This document shows, in pieces, positions 47,858-55,625 of a stretch of DNA of 64,000 bases. The notes beneath the pieces are model-generated. The model did no database searches and was not told the DNA's origin. It saw only the letters and a program-made list of their open reading frames with translations. The translations under genes were made by a program, and so were the position numbers. Origin of the DNA: Trissonchulus latispiculum (taxonomy: Eukaryota; Nematoda; Enoplea; Enoplida; Ironidae). Each line of letters starts with the position of its first letter. Within the stretch, counting starts at the first letter, position 1. The stretch lies in NCBI GenBank assembly GCA_030248195.1, contig JASAND010026118.1, positions 1 through 64,000 on the forward strand, in the 5' to 3' direction.

Positions 47858-48202
47858 TTACTGATAATATTCCCTGAGTGCACCACGTAAGTATCTGAGG
47901 TCACTGGCATTGTCTATTTTGAAGTCGGTCATCTTGTCATGAATGGACTGTAGACGTCTGTCAGTGTCGTAACAGTACTCCCAACATTGGTCCCATTCAA
48001 CATAGGGACAAGTGTTTGTTCGATGGCTGTGCTCAGTTTCTCTACATAGATGTAGACTGCAATCTGCCAAGCGATGGAAAAGACTATCACTGGCTAATAG
48101 TGTAGTAACATTGTTGTGGGATAGTTCAATACCGTACTCTGTCTCCGTAATGTTAATTGAAGACACTACGGTAAAAAGGGTCACTAGTATAAGTTGGAAC
48201 AT
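47858..48202 (-). CDS. Small secreted cysteine-rich protein of Polinton
   Basis: 114 aa with a clear N-terminal signal sequence (MFQLILVTLFTVVSS). NIT and NVT glycosylation sites follow and then a cysteine cluster DC-x4-C ... CPY ... C-x3-C. No known family was recognised. It is the last gene of the minus-strand block, downstream of the protease gene. A TTTTTATG (minus-strand CATAAAAA) lies at 48240-48247, 37 bp before the start. The cysteine arrangement resembles that of the 55069-55518 protein. It could be exported or a virion surface component; that is inference. Confidence 0.65.
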   Translation of the reverse strand: MFQLILVTLFTVVSSINITETEYGIELSHNNVTTLLASDSLFHRLADCSLHLCRETEHSHRTNTCPYVEWDQCWEYCYDTDRRLQSIHDKMTDFKIDNASDLRYLRGALREYYQ

Positions 48203-48229
48203 GGTTCTTTATTCGATAAATTAATGTAG

Positions 48230-48700
48230 TCATTGGTACTTTTTATGGGATTTCTGGCAGTAAGGTGTGGGTTCCAGTGTCACTCGTAGTCTATCAACAT
48301 AGGTCTTGACAATGTTATCATTAGTGTCGCTTCTTTGCCTCAGATAGTTGATAATGGATTCCATTGATCTTCCTCTGGCACGGTGGTGAAGGAAGTATAT
48401 ACAGTACTCTCCACAAACATCAGTAGTGAAGTCTTGTAACTGAATCGGATTATACTGTAACTCCCTGTTGCCAATGAATGACATGAATAGGAGCGGTGGT
48501 AATCCGTAACTGTCAAAATATTCTATTCCATTATCCTCTAGCCACATTGCTACCCAGTGTTCTCCAGGGTGATTGGCTTCTTCAGTGTTAGCAACAAGAC
48601 ATCCTGATTGGTACCGTGGTAACTGATCACTTGGAAATACACCAAGGAGAGGAAGTTTGCAATCCTTCCTTAAAGTCTCGAGGATCTCACGGGTGTTCAT
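48230..48700 (-). CDS. Adenain-like cysteine protease (maturation protease)
   Basis: 156 aa, within the usual size of Polinton and adenovirus proteases (C5/Ulp1 fold). The catalytic His is in GEHWVA (H48), the acidic residue in YFDSYG (D63) and the nucleophile Cys in DVCGEYCIYF (C96). The GVFPSDQLP stretch near residue 20 is also typical. In this group the enzyme processes capsid and core precursors. It overlaps the capsid gene by 4 bp (ATG within the capsid stop region), which implies coordinated expression. Confidence 0.9.
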   Translation of the reverse strand: MNTREILETLRKDCKLPLLGVFPSDQLPRYQSGCLVANTEEANHPGEHWVAMWLEDNGIEYFDSYGLPPLLFMSFIGNRELQYNPIQLQDFTTDVCGEYCIYFLHHRARGRSMESIINYLRQRSDTNDNIVKTYVDRLRVTLEPTPYCQKSHKKYQ

Positions 48701-50016
48701 AGTGCGTAGTCAAAGAATGGAGTCCGATTATAGTCTATTGAGATGAGATTATCAAATTCACCGTATATAATGATTTCTACACCCTGAGGATAAGTTGCCG
48801 CTGGTAAGGCCTTTTCCAGTTGCATCCTTAGTGATACGTCTCCTTCCTTGATGAGTTGCATTGCCCCTGTATCAACATTGTCGGGAGTTAGGTCAAAGGC
48901 AAATATAGTGTATCCTTTACCAAAATCTTCATAGGAAATATCTGCACCCTTCGTTGATCCGGCCATATCGTTGCCTTCGTAGAGGTATATGAAGGGCATC
49001 GTATACTGGAACTTATCCCATGCCATTTTCATTGGTTGTTTTGGTACAAACTCGTCACCATACTTTAGGGCAATCTCGCTGATATTACAGTGTTGGAATT
49101 CAAGGGGATTATGCTTCTGACTTCCATTGAATGCCTCTGACTTGACCATTGCCACCAGGACTCTACGAGGAAGTTGACCGGTGAATATGGAATTCTCAAC
49201 AACAGTCTGTACTCCAGGAGCGATATGTCTAGTGACCAGTTTAGTCCTCCTGATTGGATACTTTGCTGTCTCGTGATCTCTCAGTACACCCTCGATTGCC
49301 ATGGTAAGTGAGTCTTGTGGCTTTACTTTCCAAACACACCACCGGATATCGTCTACAACAATCTTATAACCACTGGTTGCTGACTGTAGTAGTATGTCGT
49401 CACTGTTACGATGTAATTCCAGGCTCAACTGACACTCACTCAGAAGGTATCTGTCTTGCTTGAATAGGTCACAGTGTAAAGGTCCTGCAACCACTACATA
49501 CCGACCATCGGTGAATGGAATCCCTCTATGTTTAGCTGCAGTAGTGGAGATATCGTTGAAGTCACTGTCCTTTGCAAATAGATTGCTCTGGAGATGAGAC
49601 GTTTTAGCTTCTTTCCCAAAGTTGGCAATAGTCTCCAGGTAGGCCCCATAATGATAAAGGTCTCCACTGTTATAAATTTCCTTATCGGACAGTTTAACCA
49701 CTAGTCGCCTAATGAATGTCTTTGCTAGCATATTGATGGGTGCTACTGATATGCTACCGTCTGCTGCCTTTGCTACTGCATTTCCATCACTATCAGTAAT
49801 CCTTAACTTTAGGTATAGGTAATTCCGATTCAGGTCAAGCATGTATGAATCCTTTGGTACAAGGAATAGGTATGGACCATTACTGGTAACAGGATTTAGG
49901 GGATATATTTCTGCCATATAACCACTCTCCACACTGACCTGAGTTGGAGGTAGTGAGAAGAGATCCATTTCGGACTTAAAGCCCGGCATAGACTTTTCAT
50001 CAACTTGTTTTGCCAT
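48697..50016 (-). CDS. MCP: Major capsid protein, double jelly-roll (F54H12.2-like)
   Basis: 439 aa. The N-terminus has LFSLPPTQVSVESGY, then YPLNPVTSNGPYLFLVP and a LDLNRNYLYLKLRI strand. These are the hallmark of the Polinton capsid family often annotated as F54H12.2-like. Strand-rich sequence continues to a C-terminal FGKGYTIFAFDLTPD and DVSLRMQLEKALP region. The frame is intact and of normal length for this clade. It would build the hexon-like facets of the particle. CATAAAAA lies on the minus strand at 50064-50071, 47 bp before the start. Confidence 0.88.
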   Translation of the reverse strand: MAKQVDEKSMPGFKSEMDLFSLPPTQVSVESGYMAEIYPLNPVTSNGPYLFLVPKDSYMLDLNRNYLYLKLRITDSDGNAVAKAADGSISVAPINMLAKTFIRRLVVKLSDKEIYNSGDLYHYGAYLETIANFGKEAKTSHLQSNLFAKDSDFNDISTTAAKHRGIPFTDGRYVVVAGPLHCDLFKQDRYLLSECQLSLELHRNSDDILLQSATSGYKIVVDDIRWCVWKVKPQDSLTMAIEGVLRDHETAKYPIRRTKLVTRHIAPGVQTVVENSIFTGQLPRRVLVAMVKSEAFNGSQKHNPLEFQHCNISEIALKYGDEFVPKQPMKMAWDKFQYTMPFIYLYEGNDMAGSTKGADISYEDFGKGYTIFAFDLTPDNVDTGAMQLIKEGDVSLRMQLEKALPAATYPQGVEIIIYGEFDNLISIDYNRTPFFDYAL

Positions 50017-50063
50017 TGAAGTAGTTGTTTGTATATTAACATTAACTATTAGTAACTAGTGGG

Positions 50064-50071
50064 TTTTTATG
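50064..50071 (-). promoter_or_regulatory. CATAAAAA promoter-like motif of the capsid gene
   Basis: TTTTTATG on the plus strand, 47 bp upstream of the capsid ATG. The same octamer occurs 37, 25 and 33 bp before the genes starting at 48202, 53965 and 55518. Confidence 0.5.
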
Positions 50072-50453
50072 GGCTGTAAATGTCACGCTTTAGTCTCTTA
50101 ACTTTGCGCCTATATGGTCTGGATCCGATACCTTCACCTTGCTGTATTGCCTTCCCACTGTTCTCTAGGAGGCGTCCAATGGCTGCTTTTCCGTGCCGTT
50201 TAAGTGATTCCTTTGGATCTTCACCTCTGTTTAGGTAATCCCTAGCCACATCTCCGGCTGTCTGAAAGGCTTGTCTACCTGCCTCCAGACCTACACGACG
50301 TACTACTGGCCAAATGAAACGACCAATACCTCGCAGGAGACTACCTAATCCATCTCCTCTCTGATACCGCTGACCGGCATAGAAACCAGACCCTCTCTGA
50401 ATCAGGTGTAGGTGCCAGTCTTCAACGGTTTCTGGATGATATCTCGTCCTCAT
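50067..50453 (-). CDS. Basic core/membrane-active protein (adenovirus pX/pVI-like)
   Basis: 128 aa, strongly basic. A Gly-rich N-terminal part (RGSGFYAGQRYQRGDGLGS) contains G-x-G sites of the kind cut by adenain-like proteases. An amphipathic helix follows (LRGIGRFIWPVVRRVGLEAGRQA), then a second helix and a basic KVKRLKR tail. Its position next to the capsid gene and its composition fit the small internal proteins of adintoviruses and Polintons. It overlaps the penton-like gene by 32 bp. The upstream minus strand has TTATAAAG (50473-50480). Confidence 0.65.
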   Translation of the reverse strand: MRTRYHPETVEDWHLHLIQRGSGFYAGQRYQRGDGLGSLLRGIGRFIWPVVRRVGLEAGRQAFQTAGDVARDYLNRGEDPKESLKRHGKAAIGRLLENSGKAIQQGEGIGSRPYRRKVKRLKRDIYSP

Positions 50454-51132
50454 TGTCTTTCTTGAAGTGAAGCTTTATAACTATACTACCATACTCAAAA
50501 TGAACTCTCCTGCCAATATGATTGTTTATATGGACTTTAATGCTATTGATCACATGCTTATTCACAGGAACGTAGTGGGGTTCAGGAGAGTATTGAATTG
50601 TATCACCATACTCTTCACCTGCCTTTACCACTGCCAGTATATTTCCGGTAGTTGTGCCTATCAGTTGTTCTTTGACGATATCACAATGGACTTGAAGATA
50701 ATGGTAGTTAAGGCAGGGTGGACGTTGTGCGTAGAACTTCTTACTCCTAATGGCATCCCTATTCGCATCGGATGCCAAGGGTTCAACGCTGAATTTCTGA
50801 GAGTCGAAGCCAAGCATGCGTACTATGGTAGGAGCGAACTGGACAAAACCAAAGTTAGGCCTTTCAAGGTGTTCTGGATTCTCGTATAAGTCTAGGTAGA
50901 CTCGATCCTTTTCCTGATCATAGACGAAACGTATAGGAGGTGATTCCTGACGTTCATTGAGCATAGACTGGATGGTGAGGTTCACGGTATTCATTAGGTC
51001 GTGGAGGTTAAAGTATCTTCGCCTGGGTATGTTAGCCACCTTTCGTAACTTGTCATCAAATAGGACTATGATGAATGTGTCTGAACTAGAATTAATGCTT
51101 TTCCAAGTGTGAGGATAAATAAAGTCAATCAT
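50422..51132 (-). CDS. Second penton-like protein (paralogue)
   Basis: 236 aa. The C-terminal half (residues ~140-228) aligns with the protein at 51227-51991. The shared pattern is CD[IV]V-x3-Q-[LM]-IG-T, then DTI-x6-PHY-[IV]-PV, then SI-x-[IV]-HI and FEYG-x5-LHF[RK]K. The N-terminal half is diverged and lacks the YLPSNTGDYATN start of the paralogue. This suggests duplication of the single-jelly-roll vertex protein, with one copy specialising. No separate promoter motif is evident; it probably shares a transcript with its upstream neighbour. Confidence 0.7.
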   Translation of the reverse strand: MIDFIYPHTWKSINSSSDTFIIVLFDDKLRKVANIPRRRYFNLHDLMNTVNLTIQSMLNERQESPPIRFVYDQEKDRVYLDLYENPEHLERPNFGFVQFAPTIVRMLGFDSQKFSVEPLASDANRDAIRSKKFYAQRPPCLNYHYLQVHCDIVKEQLIGTTTGNILAVVKAGEEYGDTIQYSPEPHYVPVNKHVINSIKVHINNHIGRRVHFEYGSIVIKLHFKKDNEDEISSRNR

Positions 51133-51226
51133 TGCAACTGACCACCTGCCATGTAAATGTAGTGGATGAGCTAGCTGGTTTTCAATTGAGTCTCAAACTC
51201 ACCATTGTTCCCTGTAAGATATAGAA

Positions 51227-51991
51227 TCATCGCCGTTTGCGGAAATGTAGTTTTGCAAAGACCTTTCCGTATTCAAACTTTACCGCCTTTCCGTGATCAT
51301 CCTTTATATGTATTTCAATGCTGTCAAACTCCTTTCTTAGGACTGGTATATAGTGTGGATTATTGTATATTCGGTCTATAGTATCATTATGGCGTCCTTC
51401 AATGCTGACAACACGAATGATTGTTGCTATGGTGTTTCCGATCATTTGAGGTGCAACTACATCACAGTAGATGAATAGGGAATAGAGACCGCCCTTTAGA
51501 TCAGGAGCTCCTTTGGCTATGGCATATCTGGGTGGTGATTCAGTTTTCTGTTTCGGTACAACCTTGGTATCTGCAAATCCTAGCATGTACTTTAATTGTG
51601 GACTGAAATGGAGTGCTTTAAAGTCAGGTTCTTCGTCCAGAGTGGTAGGTTTAAGTCCAACTCGTCGATGCAATTCATCATAGGCCAGTTCACAATTGAT
51701 CTTCTTTGTCAGTTCAAGGGTATAGTTAATGGCATCGCACAACTGATGGATAGATTCATAGTTGTTTAGAGGTATATGACCCTTGAATGTTTTCTTTCCG
51801 ACTGTCACACTAAGCTTTGCATCATCCTTGTTTCCTACATTGAACCATGTAACAGGATATCCGAGCTCTACAAGTGCCACCTCCCATTCACCTTCGAGGT
51901 CAACGCGATGAGGTAGTTTCACTCGGAAATTGTGCAGTTTGTTCGTTGCATAGTCTCCAGTATTACTGGGTAGGTATAGGTAAAAATCCAT
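51227..51991 (-). CDS. Minor capsid (penton-like, single jelly-roll) protein
   Basis: 254 aa. The N-terminus FYLYLPSNTGDYATNKLHNFRVKLP and the following ALVELGYPVTWFNV are typical of the Polinton minor capsid protein that occupies vertices. The C-terminus ends FEYGKVFAKLHFRKRR. It begins inside the 3' end of the integrase gene (29-bp overlap). A minus-strand AATAAAAA lies at 52076-52083. The frame is intact. Confidence 0.82.
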   Translation of the reverse strand: MDFYLYLPSNTGDYATNKLHNFRVKLPHRVDLEGEWEVALVELGYPVTWFNVGNKDDAKLSVTVGKKTFKGHIPLNNYESIHQLCDAINYTLELTKKINCELAYDELHRRVGLKPTTLDEEPDFKALHFSPQLKYMLGFADTKVVPKQKTESPPRYAIAKGAPDLKGGLYSLFIYCDVVAPQMIGNTIATIIRVVSIEGRHNDTIDRIYNNPHYIPVLRKEFDSIEIHIKDDHGKAVKFEYGKVFAKLHFRKRR

Positions 51992-53084
51992 TGTCTTCAG
52001 TTATCCAACTGTTGAACTTGTCAGGGTATCCAAGCCACTTGACAAAATACTCTTTCCGACCCTTTCGACGCCTGGTTTTTATTACCTTTTCTACCCAATA
52101 TGTGTCTGGTTCATCAACCTTTTGTACCTCAGGTTCATAGAAACCACCAACCACCTCTTCACCACCATAGTCTTCCAGGAGGTACATGGGTGGGTCACTT
52201 GTCCTTACACTTCGAATGCGGAACAATTCTTCTGACCAATTAGGGAGGTATCCTTTATCAAACAGACCTTTCGTCTTACTGATTCGGACCATATCTCCGA
52301 CCCGCAATTTAGTTGGTGTGGGATTTGCTTGCTGTCCGTATAGTGCTGTTCTGACTGCCTCCATATTTTCAGGCCTTGATGCCTCCACTGGTGTCATACG
52401 AATACTCCTGTGGCGAGCATTGTTGTAGCCTTCGACTAGGTGATGGAGGTTGTCAATGTACCTGTACGATCTGGTCTTTGTAAAGTATTTCCATATCTTT
52501 GTCTTAATAGTGCGATTGAAACGCTCAACCAGACTACACTTGATCACTGGATTATTGCAGGTGTAAAAGTTGATATGGTTCGCTTTGAGGAGTGACTGGA
52601 AATCTTTGTTAAGAAACTCTTTACCTCTGTCTGACTGTAAGTGTTGTGGTCGTCTACCATCATTCAGTATCTTACGAAAAGCTCTAGTCATCTCTTGACC
52701 ACCCTTGCTTTTAACTGGGATCACCCATGCATACTTGGAGAAGACGTCAATGCAGTTGAATAGGTACTTGTAGCCGTCATTTTTGTCTGCTATTGATACC
52801 ATATCTGCCAGATCTATTTGCCATAGGTCATCGATACCGGCCACCTGATACCTCCGCGTTGGGAATCTGTGTCTAACTGGTTTATGGATGCTGTAAGTGT
52901 ACTGTTTCGCCAACCAATCAGTGACTTTGGACCTCGAGATTCCGTGTCGTTTTGCCTCCTGATACACCCGATCAATACCGCCAAATGCTGCAGGACTTTG
53001 CGGATCATAGTAAATCTTCTGTAATGTGGTATCAGTGGTGTTAATATCAGTCCGATTGTCATTATTCTCTAGTGCCGCTTCCAT
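51963..53084 (-). CDS. INT: Retrovirus-type DDE integrase with C-terminal chromodomain
   Basis: 373 aa. The catalytic triad sits in WQIDLADM (D91), LQSDRGKEF (D152) and SLVERFNRTI (E187), with the usual 34 residues between the second Asp and the Glu. An N-terminal helical region precedes it without an obvious HHCC zinc site. An SH3-like KLRVGDMVRI block follows the core. The chromodomain is at about residues 337-370 (YWVEKVI to YFVKWLGYP to SWITED). Integrases of this kind insert Polintons, and the chromodomain may guide target choice. The minus-strand CATAAATA upstream (about 53125-53135) may serve as its promoter. Confidence 0.92.
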   Translation of the reverse strand: MEAALENNDNRTDINTTDTTLQKIYYDPQSPAAFGGIDRVYQEAKRHGISRSKVTDWLAKQYTYSIHKPVRHRFPTRRYQVAGIDDLWQIDLADMVSIADKNDGYKYLFNCIDVFSKYAWVIPVKSKGGQEMTRAFRKILNDGRRPQHLQSDRGKEFLNKDFQSLLKANHINFYTCNNPVIKCSLVERFNRTIKTKIWKYFTKTRSYRYIDNLHHLVEGYNNARHRSIRMTPVEASRPENMEAVRTALYGQQANPTPTKLRVGDMVRISKTKGLFDKGYLPNWSEELFRIRSVRTSDPPMYLLEDYGGEEVVGGFYEPEVQKVDEPDTYWVEKVIKTRRRKGRKEYFVKWLGYPDKFNSWITEDNGFLPIPTQ

Positions 53085-53596
53085 CTGAGTTTTCTTAGGG
53101 CTGATCTTATTCCTTGACCTGTCTGTATATTTATGTACCGTGGATTTCCGATAAGTTCTCGAGGTACGTTGCTATCTCTTAATGCTTTTGCCAATGTTTG
53201 CCACCCTACTGCTGGTGGTTGACTGGGTCTGTTACGAATGAAGTCGTGAATCAGATCATATATTCTAGATCCAACTGCTGGCTGACCCTGATACTCTATT
53301 TCACCTCGACTGTTAACTTTGAGTCCAGGTATACTCATGATATGTTCAATCAGGTGTCTACCTTTCTGTTGTAGTGTTGGAGGTAAGGTAGATACAATGT
53401 CTGGCATAGCATGGGACTTGAGAGTCATCTCTGTTGGCCTATCTCGCAGTATTCGACGCCTGTAGTCTGCCTGTTTAAACAGTTTACTCTTAATATCTGC
53501 TGGTAGTTTAGACTTAAGAACATTGCTTGCTTCCTTCTCCAACACCTTTGTATGTTCGTCAAAGTAGTCTGGCTTAACTAGTATTGAGTATTCCAT
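53069..53596 (-). CDS. Conserved-type Polinton protein of unknown function
   Basis: 175 aa, basic. Helical N-terminal half (KLPADIKSKLFKQADYRRRIL), a central PTLQQKGRHLIEHIM helix, then VNSRGEIEYQGQPAVGS leading to IYDLIHDFIRN and a basic C-terminus (RSALRKLRWKRH). Proteins of this layout recur beside the ATPase in animal Polintons, but their role is not established. It overlaps the integrase start by 16 bp. A minus-strand AATAAAAA is present at 53624-53631, 27 bp before the start. Confidence 0.6.
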   Translation of the reverse strand: MEYSILVKPDYFDEHTKVLEKEASNVLKSKLPADIKSKLFKQADYRRRILRDRPTEMTLKSHAMPDIVSTLPPTLQQKGRHLIEHIMSIPGLKVNSRGEIEYQGQPAVGSRIYDLIHDFIRNRPSQPPAVGWQTLAKALRDSNVPRELIGNPRYINIQTGQGIRSALRKLRWKRH

Positions 53597-53629
53597 AGTT
53601 GCTGTCTAGTTTATCAGTGTCAGTTTTTA

Positions 53630-53965
53630 TTACCTTATGAGATTTCCGAGCAGTCCACTGACAACTCCAATAATAGGACCAAGGAGAGCTGGCAAAAATC
53701 CTCCGTGTTGAACGATGAGTTTCTTCTTCTTCTTGAGACTGACTCGTTTCTTGCGTAGGGATCTTAGGGCGTGTTTGTATCTTGCTAGTCTGGCCTTCTC
53801 TTTACTGGATATCTTTACGTTGCCAGAGAGGATATTTTCTGCACAATCGCAAATAGCTTTAATCAGGTCGGAACTTCCGTGAACAATAATTGCATCTCTT
53901 TGTTTACGACTTTTGCAACGACACAATAGTCGCAGTGTATCGATATTTCTTTCAAAACGATCCAT
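53630..53965 (-). CDS. Small basic protein with C-terminal Gly/Leu hydrophobic tail
   Basis: 111 aa. A Lys/Arg-rich body (RKKRVSLKKKKKLIVQ) is followed by a hydrophobic tail GGFLPALLGPIIGVVSGLLG. The GG before the tail is a plausible cleavage site for the adenain-like protease. Similar tails are found on small Polinton/adintovirus proteins thought to be core or membrane-lytic components. It lies between the ATPase and the 175-aa protein. CATAAAAA on the minus strand at 53991-53998 is 25 bp before the start. Confidence 0.65.
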   Translation of the reverse strand: MDRFERNIDTLRLLCRCKSRKQRDAIIVHGSSDLIKAICDCAENILSGNVKISSKEKARLARYKHALRSLRKKRVSLKKKKKLIVQHGGFLPALLGPIIGVVSGLLGNLIR

Positions 53966-53967
53966 GG

Positions 53968-54618
53968 CTAACTTTTCTGTTCAGGTTGAGTTTTTATGGA
54001 ATATACGTCGGTGTAGGGATCATCTGGGAAAATATGACCTCGTAGACGGATCTTTTCTGGTGTGTTCTGATCTAGGTCAATCAGTAAATATCCATGTGGT
54101 CGATTAGTAGCATGATCAAAAGCCTCCATAAACCCTTTCACTCTACCAGGATACATTTGCCTTGCTAGGTTCATTGGAGTTAGCTTATCTGCTGGATTTT
54201 TCATGAGGACAATGTACTGACTATTTATCCTGTTTGTCCGCTGTCTATCGTAGAAGATGTCTTGAGTGATGTTAATAACACTACAGGACCAATGGTGGCA
54301 TCCACGGGTGAACAGTTGGACTAGGTTAGGTTGTCGCTTAATCTCACTCATTAGGTCATCTAGGATCAATAGTTTAGTATCCTTTGTTTTCAAAGTGTCT
54401 AGGTCAGGCAATCCTTGGACAAATTCTACCTGAGGTAAGTTTTCATATGCATCTTGCCACTCAGTGTAGCACCAAATAATCTTATCTGGAGGTTCTGAGA
54501 TCATTTCATCTGCATGCTCTACCAGTCGGGATACAAAGGTAGTCTTGCCTGCCTTAGTTGGGGCCGCCACAATACATGTAAACGGATGTTGAAACTTTGG
54601 CGTCTTCACTCTCTCCAT
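53968..54618 (-). CDS. ATPase: A32-like (FtsK/HerA) genome-packaging ATPase
   Basis: 216 aa. Walker A is APTKAGKTTF (residues ~19-28) and Walker B is KLLILDDLM (~82-90). A polar QDIFYDRQRTNRINSQY segment carries the candidate sensor and arginine residues. Size and motif order are those of Polinton and adintovirus packaging ATPases, which pump DNA into the capsid. It begins 28 bp past the 54651 CAATAAATA motif on the minus strand. Intact. Confidence 0.92.
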   Translation of the reverse strand: MERVKTPKFQHPFTCIVAAPTKAGKTTFVSRLVEHADEMISEPPDKIIWCYTEWQDAYENLPQVEFVQGLPDLDTLKTKDTKLLILDDLMSEIKRQPNLVQLFTRGCHHWSCSVINITQDIFYDRQRTNRINSQYIVLMKNPADKLTPMNLARQMYPGRVKGFMEAFDHATNRPHGYLLIDLDQNTPEKIRLRGHIFPDDPYTDVYSIKTQPEQKS

Positions 54619-54688
54619 CTTAAACTAGCTACCTGCTTATATGAAGTCAGTATTTATTGACAATAATACAATACCACACATCAACACA

Positions 54689-55015
54689 TTAGTCATCACA
54701 TAACATAGAGTTTATTATGTCGTCAGTGTCAATAATTTCTTCACACATTTCTTCCTTCATTTCTTCTGTTGCTTCTTCACACATTTCTTCAGGCTTTTGA
54801 GTAGTGTCTTCCTCCTGTCGTCTGATAGGCTTGCTAAATCTTTCACGGTGAAACCTTCCTTTTCTTTCATTGAAGCATAACATCATATCCACGTGCAAAA
54901 TTCGGCGCCATCCAATACCAGGAATCGAAATGATAATCTTTTGCTTTGGCCACCTTCTGCATTTGCGCCTGTGATAGTGGCTGAGCCGAATGAGTTGTCT
55001 AAGCGCGGGATACAT
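54689..55015 (-). CDS. Hypothetical Polinton protein, basic head and acidic tail
   Basis: 108 aa. The first ~65 residues are Arg/Lys/His-rich. The last ~40 are Glu-rich with repeated EEMCEE phrases and end in DDIINSMLCDD. Strongly opposed charge halves suggest nucleic-acid or protein binding, but no domain is recognised. Just upstream (55020-55050) the sequence GTGCTGTAG is directly repeated three times, a possible regulatory array. Confidence 0.45.
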   Translation of the reverse strand: MYPALRQLIRLSHYHRRKCRRWPKQKIIISIPGIGWRRILHVDMMLCFNERKGRFHRERFSKPIRRQEEDTTQKPEEMCEEATEEMKEEMCEEIIDTDDIINSMLCDD

Positions 55016-55068
55016 GATGCAGTGTAGGTGCTGTAGGTGCTGTAGGTTGGTAGATATATTGGCTCTTC

Positions 55069-55518
55069 TTATTGGCTATAGAGCTGGTATATCTGGTCTG
55101 CTGTAAAACTGACAGGGCCAATAAAACCACAAAGAACACGCTTATCTTGATCTAGGCAAAGAGTTGTCTCGTTATGAGTGGATGTGTAGGGACATGGTAT
55201 AGATCCGTTGATATAGACTGGACACTGGAAGTTTAGACAGTCGTAGACAAACTGCCTGATCTCATGAAAGCTATCAAGTGATACTAGATACTCAGTCCAA
55301 CCATTGTGAATAAAGATGGCATTATCTACCGTGACGGAGTCCTTCAATGGTGGTAGCTTACACTGGGTATGCTGTGATGATAAAATCACTAATACAATCG
55401 TAGACAACAAAAACTTTATAAGAAGGCACGTCATTATGAAAGGAGCTTTTTTGACCAACTGGAGTTTGAAATTTTTTAAACAGGATCGATCTTCTTGGGA
55501 AACTGATCCAGTATCCAT
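55069..55518 (-). CDS. Signal-anchored cysteine-containing protein of Polinton
   Basis: 149 aa from the first Met, or 121 aa from the Met at 55434. A strong hydrophobic segment (LLIKFLLSTIVLVILSS) acts as a signal or anchor. The exposed part has NGS and NET sites and the pattern DC-x4-C ... CPY ... C, similar to the 47858-48202 protein. It is the first gene of the minus-strand block. CATAAAAA on the minus strand at 55552-55559 lies 33 bp upstream of the longer start, which favours that start. Function unknown. Confidence 0.6.
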   Translation of the reverse strand: MDTGSVSQEDRSCLKNFKLQLVKKAPFIMTCLLIKFLLSTIVLVILSSQHTQCKLPPLKDSVTVDNAIFIHNGWTEYLVSLDSFHEIRQFVYDCLNFQCPVYINGSIPCPYTSTHNETTLCLDQDKRVLCGFIGPVSFTADQIYQLYSQ

Positions 55519-55551
55519 AGTCAGGATTCTGTACTGTACTCGTCAACAAGC

Positions 55552-55559
55552 TTTTTATG
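55552..55559 (-). promoter_or_regulatory. CATAAAAA promoter-like motif
   Basis: TTTTTATG on the plus strand, 33 bp before the ATG at 55518. It lies in the short divergent region shared with the TBP-like gene. Confidence 0.45.
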
Positions 55560-55625
55560 TGCTTCTTACTACCATAGAATCTGGAGGCAGTTCGAGTACA
55601 GGCCTTGTTCCCGTGCTTACTGTAG

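Noticed and set aside
50467..50889. 140-codon plus-strand frame inside the Polinton
   Set aside because: Exact antisense of the second penton-like gene, which has recognisable homology.
51874..52428. Plus-strand frames of 80-88 codons
   Set aside because: Antisense shadows of the integrase and penton genes.
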